From positions 43,884 to 107,883 of the forward strand of contig NZ_BCTZ01000020.1 in the NCBI RefSeq assembly GCF_001591025.1: DNA of 64,000 nucleotides, given 5' to 3'. Shown one piece after another: positions 8,065 to 16,616 of the stretch. The notes below the pieces were generated by a model. It made no database searches. It was not told the DNA's origin and worked only from the letters and a program-made list of their open reading frames with translations. The DNA is from Sphingomonas soli NBRC 100801 (GTDB lineage: Bacteria > Pseudomonadota > Alphaproteobacteria > Sphingomonadales > Sphingomonadaceae). The position numbers were made by a program, and so were the translations under genes. The stretch's first letter is position 1; every line of letters begins with the position of its first letter.

Positions 8065-8490
8065 ATGAACACGGGCATCCTTTCGCAGCTTTATGAGCAT
8101 CAGTCCGCTGTGAAAGTGGAGATAGCCGCGGCGCATGCGGTGCTTGCCGCCGATCCGGTCGACCCGCTGGATCTCGTTTCGAGGCGCTGGGCCCTGACCC
8201 GGCTGCTTACCGGCTATCAGGGGTTCAAGCACCAGCAGATTTTCGATCCGCTTGCGCGCCACGGCACGCCGGACGATGCCTATGCGGCGCGGCATATGAA
8301 GATTCAGTGCGTGGCCATGGGCGAGACCTTCCGCGCCTATCTCGCGCGCTGGACGGAGAGCGGGATCGAAGGCCGCGAGCATGAATATCGCCGGGAGGCC
8401 AAGGGCATGATGGCCCTGCTTGAGCGCCACATCCTTCACGAGCGACGCGGTATCGAGGCGCTGCTGGCGCCGGAGACCAAGGCGGCCTGA
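8065..8490 (+). CDS. Small helical His/Glu-rich protein, possibly hemerythrin-like
   Basis: A 141-residue all-alpha protein from ATG 8065 (an upstream in-frame ATG lacks helical continuity). His residues are spaced in helical runs: YEHQSAV, YQGFKHQQIF, ARHMKIQ, and a terminal LLERHILHERRGIEALL. This resembles the four-helix metal-binding layout of hemerythrin/HHE proteins, but the exact ligand set does not match confidently. It lies in opposite orientation between ruvA and ruvB, and its stop is 2 bp from the ruvA stop. Function unknown. Confidence 0.75.
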   Translation: MNTGILSQLYEHQSAVKVEIAAAHAVLAADPVDPLDLVSRRWALTRLLTGYQGFKHQQIFDPLARHGTPDDAYAARHMKIQCVAMGETFRAYLARWTESGIEGREHEYRREAKGMMALLERHILHERRGIEALLAPETKAA

Positions 8491-8492
8491 TT

Positions 8493-9086
8493 TCATTTCG
8501 CCGCCTTGCGCAGCGCAAGGCGGACCAGCGCGTCAAGCGTCGCTGCGGCGCCCAGTTCGTCATTGGCCGCAGCAACCGCGCTCGATGCCTCCGCCGGCTT
8601 GAATCCGAGATTGAGCAGCGCCGAAACCGCGTCTGCGGCCGCGCCGTCCTTGGGCGCCGCCACACCAGCACCACCAAGCGCTACGCCGCCCGCCTTGTCC
8701 TTCAATTCGTTGACAATGCGCTGGGCCAGCTTCGGCCCCACCCCATTGGCCCGCGCGATCATCGCGCTGTCAGCCCGGGCAACGGCAGTCTGCACCTCCT
8801 CGGGGCTCAGGATCGAAAGGATCGCCAGCGCGACCTTCGCGCCGACGCCCTGAACCGAGGTCAGCAGGCGGAACCAATCCCGCTCGGCCGCCGAGGCAAA
8901 GCCCATCAGTCGCAAGGAATCCTCCGAAACGAGCATCTCGGTATGGATGGTCACGAGATTGTCGATCGGACCAAGCGCATCCAGCGTGCGCGCCGAAGCC
9001 CCAACCAGATAACCGACACCGTTCACGTCTATCACCGCGTGATCCACGCCGGTCGCGGCGAGCCTGCCTTTGAGATGCGCGATCAT
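8493..9086 (-). CDS. ruvA: Holliday junction DNA-binding subunit RuvA
   Basis: A 197-residue protein starting at [10 protein letters not shown], the family's usual N-terminus; the longer frame to 9122 adds an unlikely leader. The OB-fold domain (1-65) includes [11 protein letters not shown]. The tandem helix-hairpin-helix region has [13 protein letters not shown] and [14 protein letters not shown] flexible Ala/Gly linker leads to the C-terminal three-helix domain that contacts RuvB. It binds four-way junctions as a tetramer. There is no strong ribosome site at this start. Confidence 0.95.
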   Translation of the reverse strand: MIAHLKGRLAATGVDHAVIDVNGVGYLVGASARTLDALGPIDNLVTIHTEMLVSEDSLRLMGFASAAERDWFRLLTSVQGVGAKVALAILSILSPEEVQTAVARADSAMIARANGVGPKLAQRIVNELKDKAGGVALGGAGVAAPKDGAAADAVSALLNLGFKPAEASSAVAAANDELGAAATLDALVRLALRKAAK

Positions 9087-9134
9087 GCGACGGTACATAA
9101 GCGGAACAAGCCCGCCGGGCAAAGCGAAATCGGG

Positions 9135-9884
9135 TCAGTTCTGTGTCGCGCAGGCAGTGCTCCACGGATCGACGATCGGAACGCCGTTGGCCCGCCGGTT
9201 TTCCTCCAGGTTGAAATAGACCGCGGGCGCGCCGCTATTGTCCGCGCGCAACTCTCCCACCGCACCCGCATAGAAGCCCGAGGTGAGGCGGATGCGGTTG
9301 CCCGACACGGTATAGGCACCGCTCGCATTGCGCGTGCGATACGTGCCCCCCGCCAGCGTGAGCGACACCATCGACGACGGGCGGCTCTGATAGGTCGGCA
9401 GATCACCTGCGACATTGCCCCCGACCCGCTCACGATATGCGCACATTAGCTTGGCCGTGGGAACAATACCGGTTGCGGCGGGCTTCGCGGCAGCCTTGCC
9501 CCAGCGCAGCGTGCCGCTGAACTCACCGTTGAACGAACGGTCGCGATCGAAATAGCCGCTGATCGTCCCCGGACCGAAGCGGGTGGGGCTGCATTTGCCG
9601 CTCAGCTCGAAGCGGTTGCGGCCATTCTCGCCCTTCACGATGCAATTGCCATTCTCGTGAAAGGCGTTCTTGAGCGTGACCGACATCGGTTTGCCGCCGA
9701 GCACCATATCGAGCGTACCGGTAAATGCGCCGCCGCTCAGCGTGGCGCTGAGCTTCCACGTGCCGCTATTGCCGTCATGATCGTTGAGCACGCCTTCGCC
9801 GGTGACCGGGCCGGCATTGGGATTGAGCTGTGCCGCAGCGGGCGAGGCAAGAACGAACGTTGCAGCGGCAAGGATCAGGCGCAT
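9135..9884 (-). CDS. Secreted beta-rich protein of unknown function
   Basis: A 249-residue protein with a clear signal peptide (cleavage near AAAQ, about residue 18). The mature part has two Gly/Ser/Thr-rich beta modules. The first (about 28-130) resembles a small barrel, with GTWKLSATLSGGAFTG. The second (about 145-249) contains GTYRTRNASGAYTVSG and ends with a Cys. No family is recognised. It is co-directional between ruvC and ruvA, which suggests it is carried in that transcription unit without being functionally related. Confidence 0.75.
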   Translation of the reverse strand: MRLILAAATFVLASPAAAQLNPNAGPVTGEGVLNDHDGNSGTWKLSATLSGGAFTGTLDMVLGGKPMSVTLKNAFHENGNCIVKGENGRNRFELSGKCSPTRFGPGTISGYFDRDRSFNGEFSGTLRWGKAAAKPAATGIVPTAKLMCAYRERVGGNVAGDLPTYQSRPSSMVSLTLAGGTYRTRNASGAYTVSGNRIRLTSGFYAGAVGELRADNSGAPAVYFNLEENRRANGVPIVDPWSTACATQN

Positions 9885-9935
9885 GAATCTCTCCCTTTGC
9901 GAGCAGGTTATGGTGCAAAGGTAAGACGTGCAAGA

Positions 9936-10421
9936 TCAGCCCATCCGGCGCGCGCTGGCCAGATGGTGCGCGTGGCAGATCGCGACTGCCAGCGCGTCCG
10001 CCGCGTCGGGACCGTCGATCTTCACCCCGGGCAGCAGGCGGGAGACCATCGCATGGACCTGCGCCTTTTCAGCATTGCCGTTGCCGACCACCGATTTCTT
10101 GACGAGCCGCGCAGCATATTCGCCGACATCGAGCCCCGCGCGCGCAGCGGCACAGATGACGACGCCGCGCGCCTGTCCGAGCTTGAGCGTCGATTGCGGA
10201 TTGGCGTTGACGAACACTTCCTCGCACGCCGCGGCCTGTGGATTGTGATCGGCGATCAGCGCGCCGAGCATCGCGTCCAGATGCGCGAGGCGGCGCGGGA
10301 GCGGCGCGGCGCTATCGGTCCTGAGCCTGCCATTCGCCAAGTGGCTCAGGCGATTGCCCTCGGCGCGGATCAACCCCCAGCCGGTGGTGCCAAGGCCGGG
10401 ATCAAGACCGAGGAGAATCAA
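9936..10421 (-). CDS. ruvC: Holliday junction resolvase RuvC
   Basis: A 161-residue RNase H-fold endonuclease. The catalytic acidic residues are visible: Asp in LGLDPGLG, Glu in [11 protein letters not shown], and two Asp in [10 protein letters not shown] choose the TTG at 10421, preceded by GGGAGAGGGAA, because family members begin 2-5 residues before the first catalytic Asp. The ATG-initiated frame to 10487 would translate a palindromic intergenic repeat (giving SPAGRGN). It resolves the junctions handled by RuvAB. Confidence 0.92.
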   Translation of the reverse strand: MILLGLDPGLGTTGWGLIRAEGNRLSHLANGRLRTDSAAPLPRRLAHLDAMLGALIADHNPQAAACEEVFVNANPQSTLKLGQARGVVICAAARAGLDVGEYAARLVKKSVVGNGNAEKAQVHAMVSRLLPGVKIDGPDAADALAVAICHAHHLASARRMG

Positions 10422-10423
10422 AT

Positions 10424-10560
10424 TCCCTCTCCCGGCGGGAGAGGGAGGGAGCAGCATAGCTGCGGAAGGGTGAGGACGATGTGGCAAGGGTTGTCGCCCT
10501 CACCCTTCCCACTTGCTTCGCAAGCGGGCCCCTTCCCTCTCCCGTCAGGAGAGGGAGCAA
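10424..10560. repeat. Nested palindromic intergenic repeat between yebC and ruvC
   Basis: Outer modules CCCTCTCCC-GGC-GGGAGAGGG (near 10425-10446) and CCCTCTCCC-GTCA-GGAGAGGG (near 10536-10557) flank an inner pair GGAAGGGTGAGG (about 10467-10478) and CCCTCACCCTTCC (about 10497-10509). A small hairpin CTTGCTTCGCAAG lies around 10513. This is a REP/BIME-like structured element; related CTCCCC/GGGGAG hairpins occur elsewhere in the window. It may also shape transcripts at the yebC-ruvC junction. Confidence 0.7.
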
Positions 10561-10563
10561 GGT

Positions 10564-11307
10564 TCAACCCAATTTCTCCATCACCTCGTCGGATATCTCG
10601 TAATTGCCCCACACCGTCTGGACGTCGTCATCGTCGTCGAGCACGTCGAGCAGCTTGAGCAAGGTCGCGGCGTCGGCTTCATTGACTTCGACCATGGTCT
10701 GCGGCTTCCAGGCAAGCTTGGCGCTTTCCGCCTCGCCGAGCACCGGCTCAAGCGCCTTGGCGACTTCGTGGAGGTCGCCCACTGCGGTCCAGATCTCATG
10801 GCCGTCCTCGGACGAGGTGACGTCCTCGGCGCCCGCGTCCAGCGCAGCTTCGAAGACCTTGTCGGCGTCGCCGGCCTTGACGGGATAGGTGATCAGGCCG
10901 ACCCGGTCGAAACCATGGCTGACCGAGCCGGGCGCGCCGAGATTGCCGCCATTCTTGCTCATGCCCGTGCGAACATTGGTGACCGTGCGGTTGCGATTGT
11001 CGGTGAGGGTTTCGATGATCAGCGAAACGCCGCCCGGGCCGAAGCCTTCATAGCGGATTTCCTCGTAATTCTCGCCATCCCCGCGGCTGGCCTTGTCGAT
11101 CGCGCGGGCAATATTGTCCTTGGGCATGGACTGCGCCTTGGCGGCGTTGACCGCTGCGCGCAGACGCGGATTCATGTCGGGATCCGGCAAGCCCATCTTG
11201 GCCGCGACGGTGATTTCGCGGCTGAGCTTTGAGAACATGCCCGAGCGCTTCTTATCCTGCGCGCCCTTGCGGTGCATGATGTTCTTGAATTTGGAATGGC
11301 CTGCCAT
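10564..11307 (-). CDS. yebC: YebC/TACO1 family regulator or translation factor
   Basis: A 247-residue protein with the invariant N-terminus [20 protein letters not shown], the middle [13 protein letters not shown] and [14 protein letters not shown] stretches, and the acidic C-terminal domain. The family has been described both as DNA-binding regulators, including of ruv genes, and as factors that help ribosomes through proline-rich stretches. It lies directly upstream of ruvC as in many proteobacteria, with the palindromic repeat between them. Confidence 0.95.
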   Translation of the reverse strand: MAGHSKFKNIMHRKGAQDKKRSGMFSKLSREITVAAKMGLPDPDMNPRLRAAVNAAKAQSMPKDNIARAIDKASRGDGENYEEIRYEGFGPGGVSLIIETLTDNRNRTVTNVRTGMSKNGGNLGAPGSVSHGFDRVGLITYPVKAGDADKVFEAALDAGAEDVTSSEDGHEIWTAVGDLHEVAKALEPVLGEAESAKLAWKPQTMVEVNEADAATLLKLLDVLDDDDDVQTVWGNYEISDEVMEKLG

Positions 11308-11331
11308 GGGTTCCCCTCTCGCCCGCGCTTC

Positions 11332-11571
11332 TTAGTGGAGCCCGAGCGCGTTGCGATAGGTTTCGAGCAACGCGTCCGCCTCGTCGCGGTGGTGCTTTTC
11401 CATCTTACGCAGCCGCACGATGGTGCGCATCGTCTTGACGTCGAAGCCGGTCGACTTGGCCTCGGCATAGACGTCCTTGATGTCGTCGGCGATGCCCTTC
11501 TTCTCTTCCTCGAGCCGTTCGATGCGCTCAATGAACAGGCGCAGTTGTTCGGCGGAAACAGAGTCGGACAT
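11332..11571 (-). CDS. gapR: Nucleoid-associated protein GapR (DUF2312)
   Basis: A 79-residue protein starting at [10 protein letters not shown] behind AGGAG; an upstream in-frame start is unlikely. It is a helical coiled-coil with [34 protein letters not shown] and [14 protein letters not shown], which are hallmarks of DUF2312. In Caulobacter GapR clamps overtwisted AT-rich DNA ahead of replication and transcription machinery. It lies 24 bp upstream of yebC on the same strand. Confidence 0.93.
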   Translation of the reverse strand: MSDSVSAEQLRLFIERIERLEEEKKGIADDIKDVYAEAKSTGFDVKTMRTIVRLRKMEKHHRDEADALLETYRNALGLH

Positions 11572-11631
11572 TTTTGGCTCCTGATGGGATGAAGCGCGGG
11601 CGATAGAGAAGCCCGGCGCATGCCTCAAGCC

Positions 11632-11997
11632 CTATCGGTTCGGCGCGGTCATCGAGGGCGGATCGCTGGCCGGAAAGCTGTCGGCGAGCGCATTGTCCAG
11701 CGCTTCATCGTTCCTGCGCAGGCTCTCTTCCATGCGCGCGAGTTGCTCGGAAGTGGCATCTCCCTGATGCTTCGCCTTCCATTCGCTAAAGGGCATGCCG
11801 TAGATGATCCGACGCGCCTCTTCCTTCGAGAGGCGTCCATCGGCTTCGGCGACCCAATCCGCGAGGCAGTTCCGGCAGAAGCCGGCAAGGCCCATCAGAT
11901 CTATATTCTCCGCGTCCTTGCGATGGCGCAGATGGCGGACGAGACGGCGAAACGCCTTCGCTGCGGTGGCATCGTCCAGCATGTCGAGATCGTCCAT
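11632..11997 (-). CDS. DUF1244 domain protein with SFPASDPPS tail
   Basis: A 121-residue protein starting at MDDLDMLDD behind GGAGACGAAG. The DUF1244 part (about 5-85) has FRRLVRHLRHRKDAENIDLM and the conserved FCRNCLADW Cys pair, then YGMPFSEWK. The C-terminal extension contains ALADSFPASDPPS, a short motif seen at the ends of several unrelated small alphaproteobacterial proteins. Function unknown. It lies upstream of gapR and diverges from pyk. Confidence 0.85.
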   Translation of the reverse strand: MDDLDMLDDATAAKAFRRLVRHLRHRKDAENIDLMGLAGFCRNCLADWVAEADGRLSKEEARRIIYGMPFSEWKAKHQGDATSEQLARMEESLRRNDEALDNALADSFPASDPPSMTAPNR

Positions 11998-12079
11998 CTT
12001 CGTCTCCGGGTTGATCGGTTTGCATTTGGGGCTAGAGCCGGGCGCATACAACCGCCACAGATGGCCGAGGATGACAGCG

Positions 12080-13549
12080 ATGACAAAGGCCATAAGCCCC
12101 CGCTCCCGGAAGGTGCGGATCCTTGCGACCCTCGGCCCGGCCAGTTCCACCCCCGAGATGATCGAGCGACTGTTCGACGCGGGTGCCGACGCGTTTCGCA
12201 TCAATATGAGCCATGGCGACCAGCAATCGAAAGTCGCGGTGTTCGCGGCGATACGCGGGTTGGAAAAGAAGCTGGGGCGGCCATCGACGATCCTGGCCGA
12301 TCTTCAGGGACCAAAGCTGCGCGTCGGCAAGTTCGCCGAGGGCAAGGTGATGTTGCAGGCGGGGCACGAATTCGTGCTCGACCGCGATTCCACACCCGGC
12401 GACGCTACGCGCGTCGAGCTTCCGCATCGCGAGATTTTCGAAGCGGCGCATCCCGACGCCCGGTTGCTGCTTGATGATGGCAAGCTGGTGCTGCGCGTGA
12501 TCGGCGTGCAGCCGGACCGGCTAACCACCGTGATCGAAGTGGGCGGCTCGCTTTCGAACAATAAGGGCCTGAACGTTCCCGATATGGTGCTGCCGCTGGC
12601 GGCGCTGACCGAAAAGGACCGCAGCGACCTGGCCTTCGCCGTCGAGATGGGGGCCGACTGGATTGCGCTCAGCTTCGTCCAGCGGCCCGAAGACCTGATG
12701 GAGGCGCGGCGCCTGATCGGCGGCAGGGCGGCGCTGCTGGCTAAGATCGAGAAGCCGAGCGCAATCGCCCGCCTGGAGGAGATTGTCGAGCAGTGTGACG
12801 GCGTGATGGTTGCGCGCGGCGATCTGGGCGTCGAACTTCCGCCACAGACCGTCCCTCCTTTGCAGAAGCGCATCGTCGAGACCGCGCGGCGCATGGGCCG
12901 CCCGGTGATCGTCGCGACGCAGATGCTGGAGTCGATGATCGAATCGCCCTCGCCCACCCGCGCCGAAGTCTCCGACGTCGCCACCGCGGTCTATGACGGC
13001 GCGGACGCGATCATGCTCTCGGCGGAAAGCGCGGCGGGCAAATGGCCGATCGAATCGGTCGCGATGATGAACTCGATCGCGGATGCGGTGGAGCGCGACC
13101 CGACGCATGGCGATCGCGTGCATTTCACGATCACCCGCCCCGACCCCACAACCGCCGACGCGCTCTCCGAAGCCGCGAAGAACATCGCGGCGACGGTATC
13201 GGCATCGGCCATCCTGTGCTTCACCACCTCGGGCTCGACCGCGCGGCGGATCGCGCGCGAGCGGCCTTCGGTGCCGATCATGGTGCTCACCCCCAAGGTT
13301 GAGACGGCGCGGCGGCTGGGGCTGCTATGGGGCGTCCATGCCGTGCACACGCGCGACGTGGATTCGTTCGAGGAAATGGTCGCCAAGTCCAAGCGGATGG
13401 CGATGCGGCATCATATCGCGGCGGCGGGCGACCGGCTGATTCTGTGCGCGGGCGTGCCGTTCCGCACGCCGGGATCGACCAATGTGCTGCACGTGGTCAC
13501 GCTCGTCGGGGACGAACTGAAGACCTATAAGGGCGATCAGGACGCCTGA
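12080..13549 (+). CDS. pyk: Pyruvate kinase
   Basis: A 489-residue enzyme converting phosphoenolpyruvate and ADP to pyruvate and ATP. Start at ATG 12080, where GAGG is well spaced; an ATG 9 bp upstream is possible. Visible motifs are ILATLGPASS, FRINMSHG, the active-site LAKIEKPSAI and VMVARGDLGVELP, and the signature ATQMLESMIESPSPTRAE. The C-terminal domain shows ILCFTTSGSTARRIARERP. The length and full motif set indicate an intact enzyme. It diverges from the DUF1244 gene. Confidence 0.97.
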   Translation: MTKAISPRSRKVRILATLGPASSTPEMIERLFDAGADAFRINMSHGDQQSKVAVFAAIRGLEKKLGRPSTILADLQGPKLRVGKFAEGKVMLQAGHEFVLDRDSTPGDATRVELPHREIFEAAHPDARLLLDDGKLVLRVIGVQPDRLTTVIEVGGSLSNNKGLNVPDMVLPLAALTEKDRSDLAFAVEMGADWIALSFVQRPEDLMEARRLIGGRAALLAKIEKPSAIARLEEIVEQCDGVMVARGDLGVELPPQTVPPLQKRIVETARRMGRPVIVATQMLESMIESPSPTRAEVSDVATAVYDGADAIMLSAESAAGKWPIESVAMMNSIADAVERDPTHGDRVHFTITRPDPTTADALSEAAKNIAATVSASAILCFTTSGSTARRIARERPSVPIMVLTPKVETARRLGLLWGVHAVHTRDVDSFEEMVAKSKRMAMRHHIAAAGDRLILCAGVPFRTPGSTNVLHVVTLVGDELKTYKGDQDA

Positions 13550-13558
13550 AAACGAAAC

Positions 13559-13590
13559 GGCGCCGGACGGGATACCCATCCGGCGCCGCT
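13559..13590 (+). terminator. Terminator after pyk
   Basis: A strong hairpin, GGCGCCGGA (13559-13567) with TCCGGCGCC (13579-13587), whose stem extends through GGG/CCC to an ATA loop, then GCTTTC. The symmetry could also serve the leftward small gene that ends 26 bp further on. Confidence 0.7.
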
Positions 13591-13615
13591 TTCAGATGGC
13601 CTATGGCCTGACGGC

Positions 13616-13846
13616 TTAGGGGCTGTCGGGCGACTGCCGCGCGATGACCACGGTGCCGACGATCACGCCAACGACCAGAACGCTCGCGAGAACGGGGGGG
13701 ATCACCGGCACGGCGTCCGACTTGTTCTTCGACGCAGTCGCGGCGCGAAGCGAGAGCTTCGAAGCGTTGCCCGCCGAAGCGACGGCCGGCGCGGCAGCGA
13801 GAGCAAGGGTGGCAGCGCCGACAAGGGCGCCTCGAATGAGCTTCAT
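13616..13846 (-). CDS. Small exported protein with C-terminal membrane helix
   Basis: A 76-residue protein. The signal peptide (MKLIRGALVGAATLALAAAP, cleavage near AVASA) is followed by a Ser/Lys-rich segment and one hydrophobic helix (about 49-68), ending ARQSPDSP. The start at 13846 follows TTGGAGA. No recognised family. It is probably held in the inner membrane. Confidence 0.65.
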   Translation of the reverse strand: MKLIRGALVGAATLALAAAPAVASAGNASKLSLRAATASKNKSDAVPVIPPVLASVLVVGVIVGTVVIARQSPDSP

Positions 13847-14005
13847 CGAAAATCTCCAAGCAGATAAGGCATCAACGCCCAGCCAAACATCGGCACACCC
13901 CACCCTAAGACAGCGTTTTGTTACGGGAATACGAAATTCGCGCACGGGCGCTGCGAACCAAGCGGAATACGAAACGAGCGTTGCCGCAATGCAACATATT
14001 CGCAC

Positions 14006-14620
14006 CTAGACCGGCAGGCCGAGCGCCCTGAGGTCGGTGCGGAGCAATTCTGCACCAGTGAAGCGAATCGCGTGAATCCCGAGTCGCGCCGCGCTTTCGA
14101 CATTGGCCAGATTGTCATCGATGAAGACCGCCTGCGCCGGTTCGAGACCGAAGCGCGAGAGCGCGAGGCGATAGATCGCCGGATCGGGCTTGATCAGCTT
14201 CTCGTCACCCGAGACGACGATATCGCGGAACCGACCGAAGATCTGGGAATGCCCCGGCGCCCAGTCGCGCCAGAATTCGCTCGAGAAATTGGTGATGCCA
14301 AACAGCGGCACGCCGGCCGCATCGAGCTCGAAGACGATTTCGCGCATGCCGGGAATCGGATCGCCGAGTGTTTCGTTGAAGCGCGGCCCCCATGCGCGAA
14401 TCAGCGAATCATGCTCGGGAAACTGCGCGATCAGCTCGGCCGACGTCTCAGCGAACGGTCGCCCTGCGTCGTGCTGAAAATGCCATTCATGGGTGACGAC
14501 ATCGCGCAGAAACGCGTCGAGCGCCCGATCGTCGTGGATCAGGCGCTCGTAAAGCCACCGCGGATTCCAGGGGAAAAGGACGTTGCCGACATCGAAAATG
14601 ACGGCAGACGGGCCTTCCAC
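14006..14620 (-). CDS. HAD-superfamily hydrolase (subfamily IA)
   Basis: A 204-residue protein starting at GTG 14620. Motif I is FDVGNVLF, so the nucleophile Asp is present but the usual second Asp is Gly, as in YihX-type sugar phosphatases. Motif II lies near FGITNFSS. Motif III Lys is in DEKLIKPDPAIY. Motif IV is FIDDNLANV. The cap is a small helical bundle (about 17-90). It is likely a small-molecule phosphatase. It starts 6 bp after the L36 gene on the same strand and is probably co-transcribed with it. Confidence 0.88.
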   Translation of the reverse strand: MEGPSAVIFDVGNVLFPWNPRWLYERLIHDDRALDAFLRDVVTHEWHFQHDAGRPFAETSAELIAQFPEHDSLIRAWGPRFNETLGDPIPGMREIVFELDAAGVPLFGITNFSSEFWRDWAPGHSQIFGRFRDIVVSGDEKLIKPDPAIYRLALSRFGLEPAQAVFIDDNLANVESAARLGIHAIRFTGAELLRTDLRALGLPV

Positions 14621-14626
14621 CCCGAA

Positions 14627-14752
14627 TTAGCCCTGGCGGGCTTTGAACCGGCGATTGGTCTTGTTGATGACGTAGATGCGCCCGCGACGACGAATCACGC
14701 GGTTGTCGCGGTGACGTCCCTTGAGCGACTTCAATGAATTCACGATCTTCAT
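14627..14752 (-). CDS. rpmJ: 50S ribosomal protein L36, zinc-free (type B) form
   Basis: A 41-residue basic protein: [19 protein letters not shown] leads to [20 protein letters not shown] and QG. The four zinc ligands of classical L36 are absent (no Cys at all), so this is the C-minus paralogue type, also called YkgO, which is the usual L36 in alphaproteobacteria. It lies outside the main ribosomal operons. Its stop precedes the HAD gene by 6 bp. Confidence 0.95.
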   Translation of the reverse strand: MKIVNSLKSLKGRHRDNRVIRRRGRIYVINKTNRRFKARQG

Positions 14753-14910
14753 GACCGATTCGCTTCTCGAATATTGGTGTCTGGAAAAGAGGGGGTCGCC
14801 TAGAGGCCGGTGCCGCCCAAGTCAAGGCGCTGCGGGCGTGGAACCGACTCGGCGCGACTCTTGTTTGATGCAGCAGGAGCCGTTGCGCCCGCGAAACCAT
14901 GGAGATCCCC

Positions 14911-15504
14911 GTGACCAAGCCCCTCACCCTCGCCCTGCTCGCTGGTGGCGCCCTGCTTGGCGGTTGCACCGCCACCACGCGCGGAGCCCCGATCGACGTG
15001 ACGCGCTATCATCTGGGCCAGCCCATGACCGAGCGCACCACCGTGGCGATCGAACCGGCCGGGACCGATCCGGTGAGCCCTGAATATAATCTCTACGCCG
15101 ATGCCGTCAGAATGGAACTGGAGCGGCTGGGCTATGTGAAGGGCGGTGTGGACATGGCCTCCGGCTATATCGCCGCCGTGGGCTTCCGGCGGACCGCCGC
15201 GGGGAGCTACCGTGAGGCCCCGCCCGTTTCGATCGGGCTTGGCGGCGGCAGCTATGGCGGGCGGCGCGGCGGCGTGGGGGTCGGCGGCGGGCTCTCGTTC
15301 GGAATCGGCGGCAAGACCCGCAACCTCTATGTCTCCGAACTGTCGGTCCAGCTGCGCCGCCGCAGCGACAACAGCACGATGTGGGAAGGACGCGCGATCA
15401 CCCAAACCGCCGGAGACCAGCCAGCCGGGACTGCCGCGAGGCTCGCCAGCGCGTTGTTCAAGGGCTTCCCCGGCGAGTCAGGGGTGACTATCACCGTGAA
15501 ATGA
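14911..15504 (+). CDS. DUF4136-type lipoprotein
   Basis: A 197-residue lipoprotein. GTG 14911 is chosen because GGAG lies 6 bp upstream and gives a compact signal peptide with lipobox ALLGG-C19; an in-frame ATG at 14899 is the alternative. The mature part has a DUF4136-like beta-alpha layout (YADAVRMELERLGYV) and a long Gly-rich insert (about 111-140). An SELSVQLRRRSDNSTMWEGRA segment closes the domain. It is probably outer-membrane anchored. Its stop overlaps the start of the next gene by 4 bp. Confidence 0.8.
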   Translation: MTKPLTLALLAGGALLGGCTATTRGAPIDVTRYHLGQPMTERTTVAIEPAGTDPVSPEYNLYADAVRMELERLGYVKGGVDMASGYIAAVGFRRTAAGSYREAPPVSIGLGGGSYGGRRGGVGVGGGLSFGIGGKTRNLYVSELSVQLRRRSDNSTMWEGRAITQTAGDQPAGTAARLASALFKGFPGESGVTITVK

Positions 15505-16616
15505 GCATCCAGATCAACGCCGCTTTCGACAGCGGCAATATCCGCGTCGTGAACATCGATGGCGATCGCGCCGATCTCGAGATCGTCACCGATCACCTTT
15601 CCGACTTCTTCCAATGGTTTCATTTCCGGGTGAGCGGCGCGGAGGGGCGCACGATCACCTTCCGCATCCTCAACGCCGGCGGATCGGCTTACCCCGATGG
15701 CTGGCCAGGCTATGGCGCGCGCGTGTCGAACGACCGCGAGTCATGGCGGCTGGCGGACACCCATTACGCCGATGGCGTGCTGAGCTTCGCCTACAGCTTC
15801 GACACCGACATCGCCTGGTTCGCCTATTTCGCGCCCTATTCGATGGAGCGGCATCACGATCTGGTCAGCCGCATCGCGCTGATGCCGGGCGTGACACACC
15901 GCGAGATCGGCCAGACACTCGATGGACAGCCGCTCGACGTGCTGACGATGGGCACCGGCCCCAAGCAGGTATGGCTCTATGCCCGCCAGCATCCCGGCGA
16001 GAGCATGGCGGAATGGTGGGCCGAAGGCGCGCTTGAATTCCTCACCTCGGGCAACGCCGCCGCGACCGCCCTGCGCGACAAGGCCACGTTCCACGTCGTG
16101 CCCAACATGAACCCGGACGGATCGCGCCGGGGGCATCTGCGAACCAACGCGGCGGGGGTGAACCTCAACCGCGAATGGCATGCGCCGTCGATGGAAAAGA
16201 GCCCTGAAGTCTATCTCGTGCGCGCCGCGATGGACGAGACCGGCTGCGCCTTCGCGATGGATGTGCATGGCGACGAGGCGATCCCCGCGAACTTCCTGGC
16301 GGGCTTCGAAGGCATCCCAAGCTGGACCGACGCGCATGGCGAGAAATTCTACGAATTCGGCCGCAGGCTCGCGGCGCGGACGCCCGATTTCCAGACCGAA
16401 CTGGGCTATGCGAAGTCCGCGCCGGGCACCGCCAACCTTTCCATGTCGACCAACCAGCTGGCCGAGCGCTTCGGCGCGGTTTCCATGACGCTGGAGATGC
16501 CGTTCAAGGATCACGACGCCAATCCCGACCCGGAATCCGCATGGAGTCCGGAGCGGTCGAAGCGGCTGGCGCACGCCTGCCTGGAAACGCTCGCCGGCAT
16601 GATCGACGAGATCTGA
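15501..16616 (+). CDS. M14-family zinc carboxypeptidase-like protein
   Basis: A 371-residue protein, probably cytosolic (no signal). The N-terminal beta domain (about 1-115) is typical of the cytosolic carboxypeptidase branch. The catalytic domain has the zinc motif H164-PGE167 in YARQHPGES. MNPDGSRRGHLRTNAAGVNL carries the substrate-binding Arg/Asn, and MDVHGDEAIP holds the third zinc His. The late Glu is probably in MTLEMPFKDHD. The start overlaps the lipoprotein stop (ATGA). Confidence 0.88.
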   Translation: MSIQINAAFDSGNIRVVNIDGDRADLEIVTDHLSDFFQWFHFRVSGAEGRTITFRILNAGGSAYPDGWPGYGARVSNDRESWRLADTHYADGVLSFAYSFDTDIAWFAYFAPYSMERHHDLVSRIALMPGVTHREIGQTLDGQPLDVLTMGTGPKQVWLYARQHPGESMAEWWAEGALEFLTSGNAAATALRDKATFHVVPNMNPDGSRRGHLRTNAAGVNLNREWHAPSMEKSPEVYLVRAAMDETGCAFAMDVHGDEAIPANFLAGFEGIPSWTDAHGEKFYEFGRRLAARTPDFQTELGYAKSAPGTANLSMSTNQLAERFGAVSMTLEMPFKDHDANPDPESAWSPERSKRLAHACLETLAGMIDEI

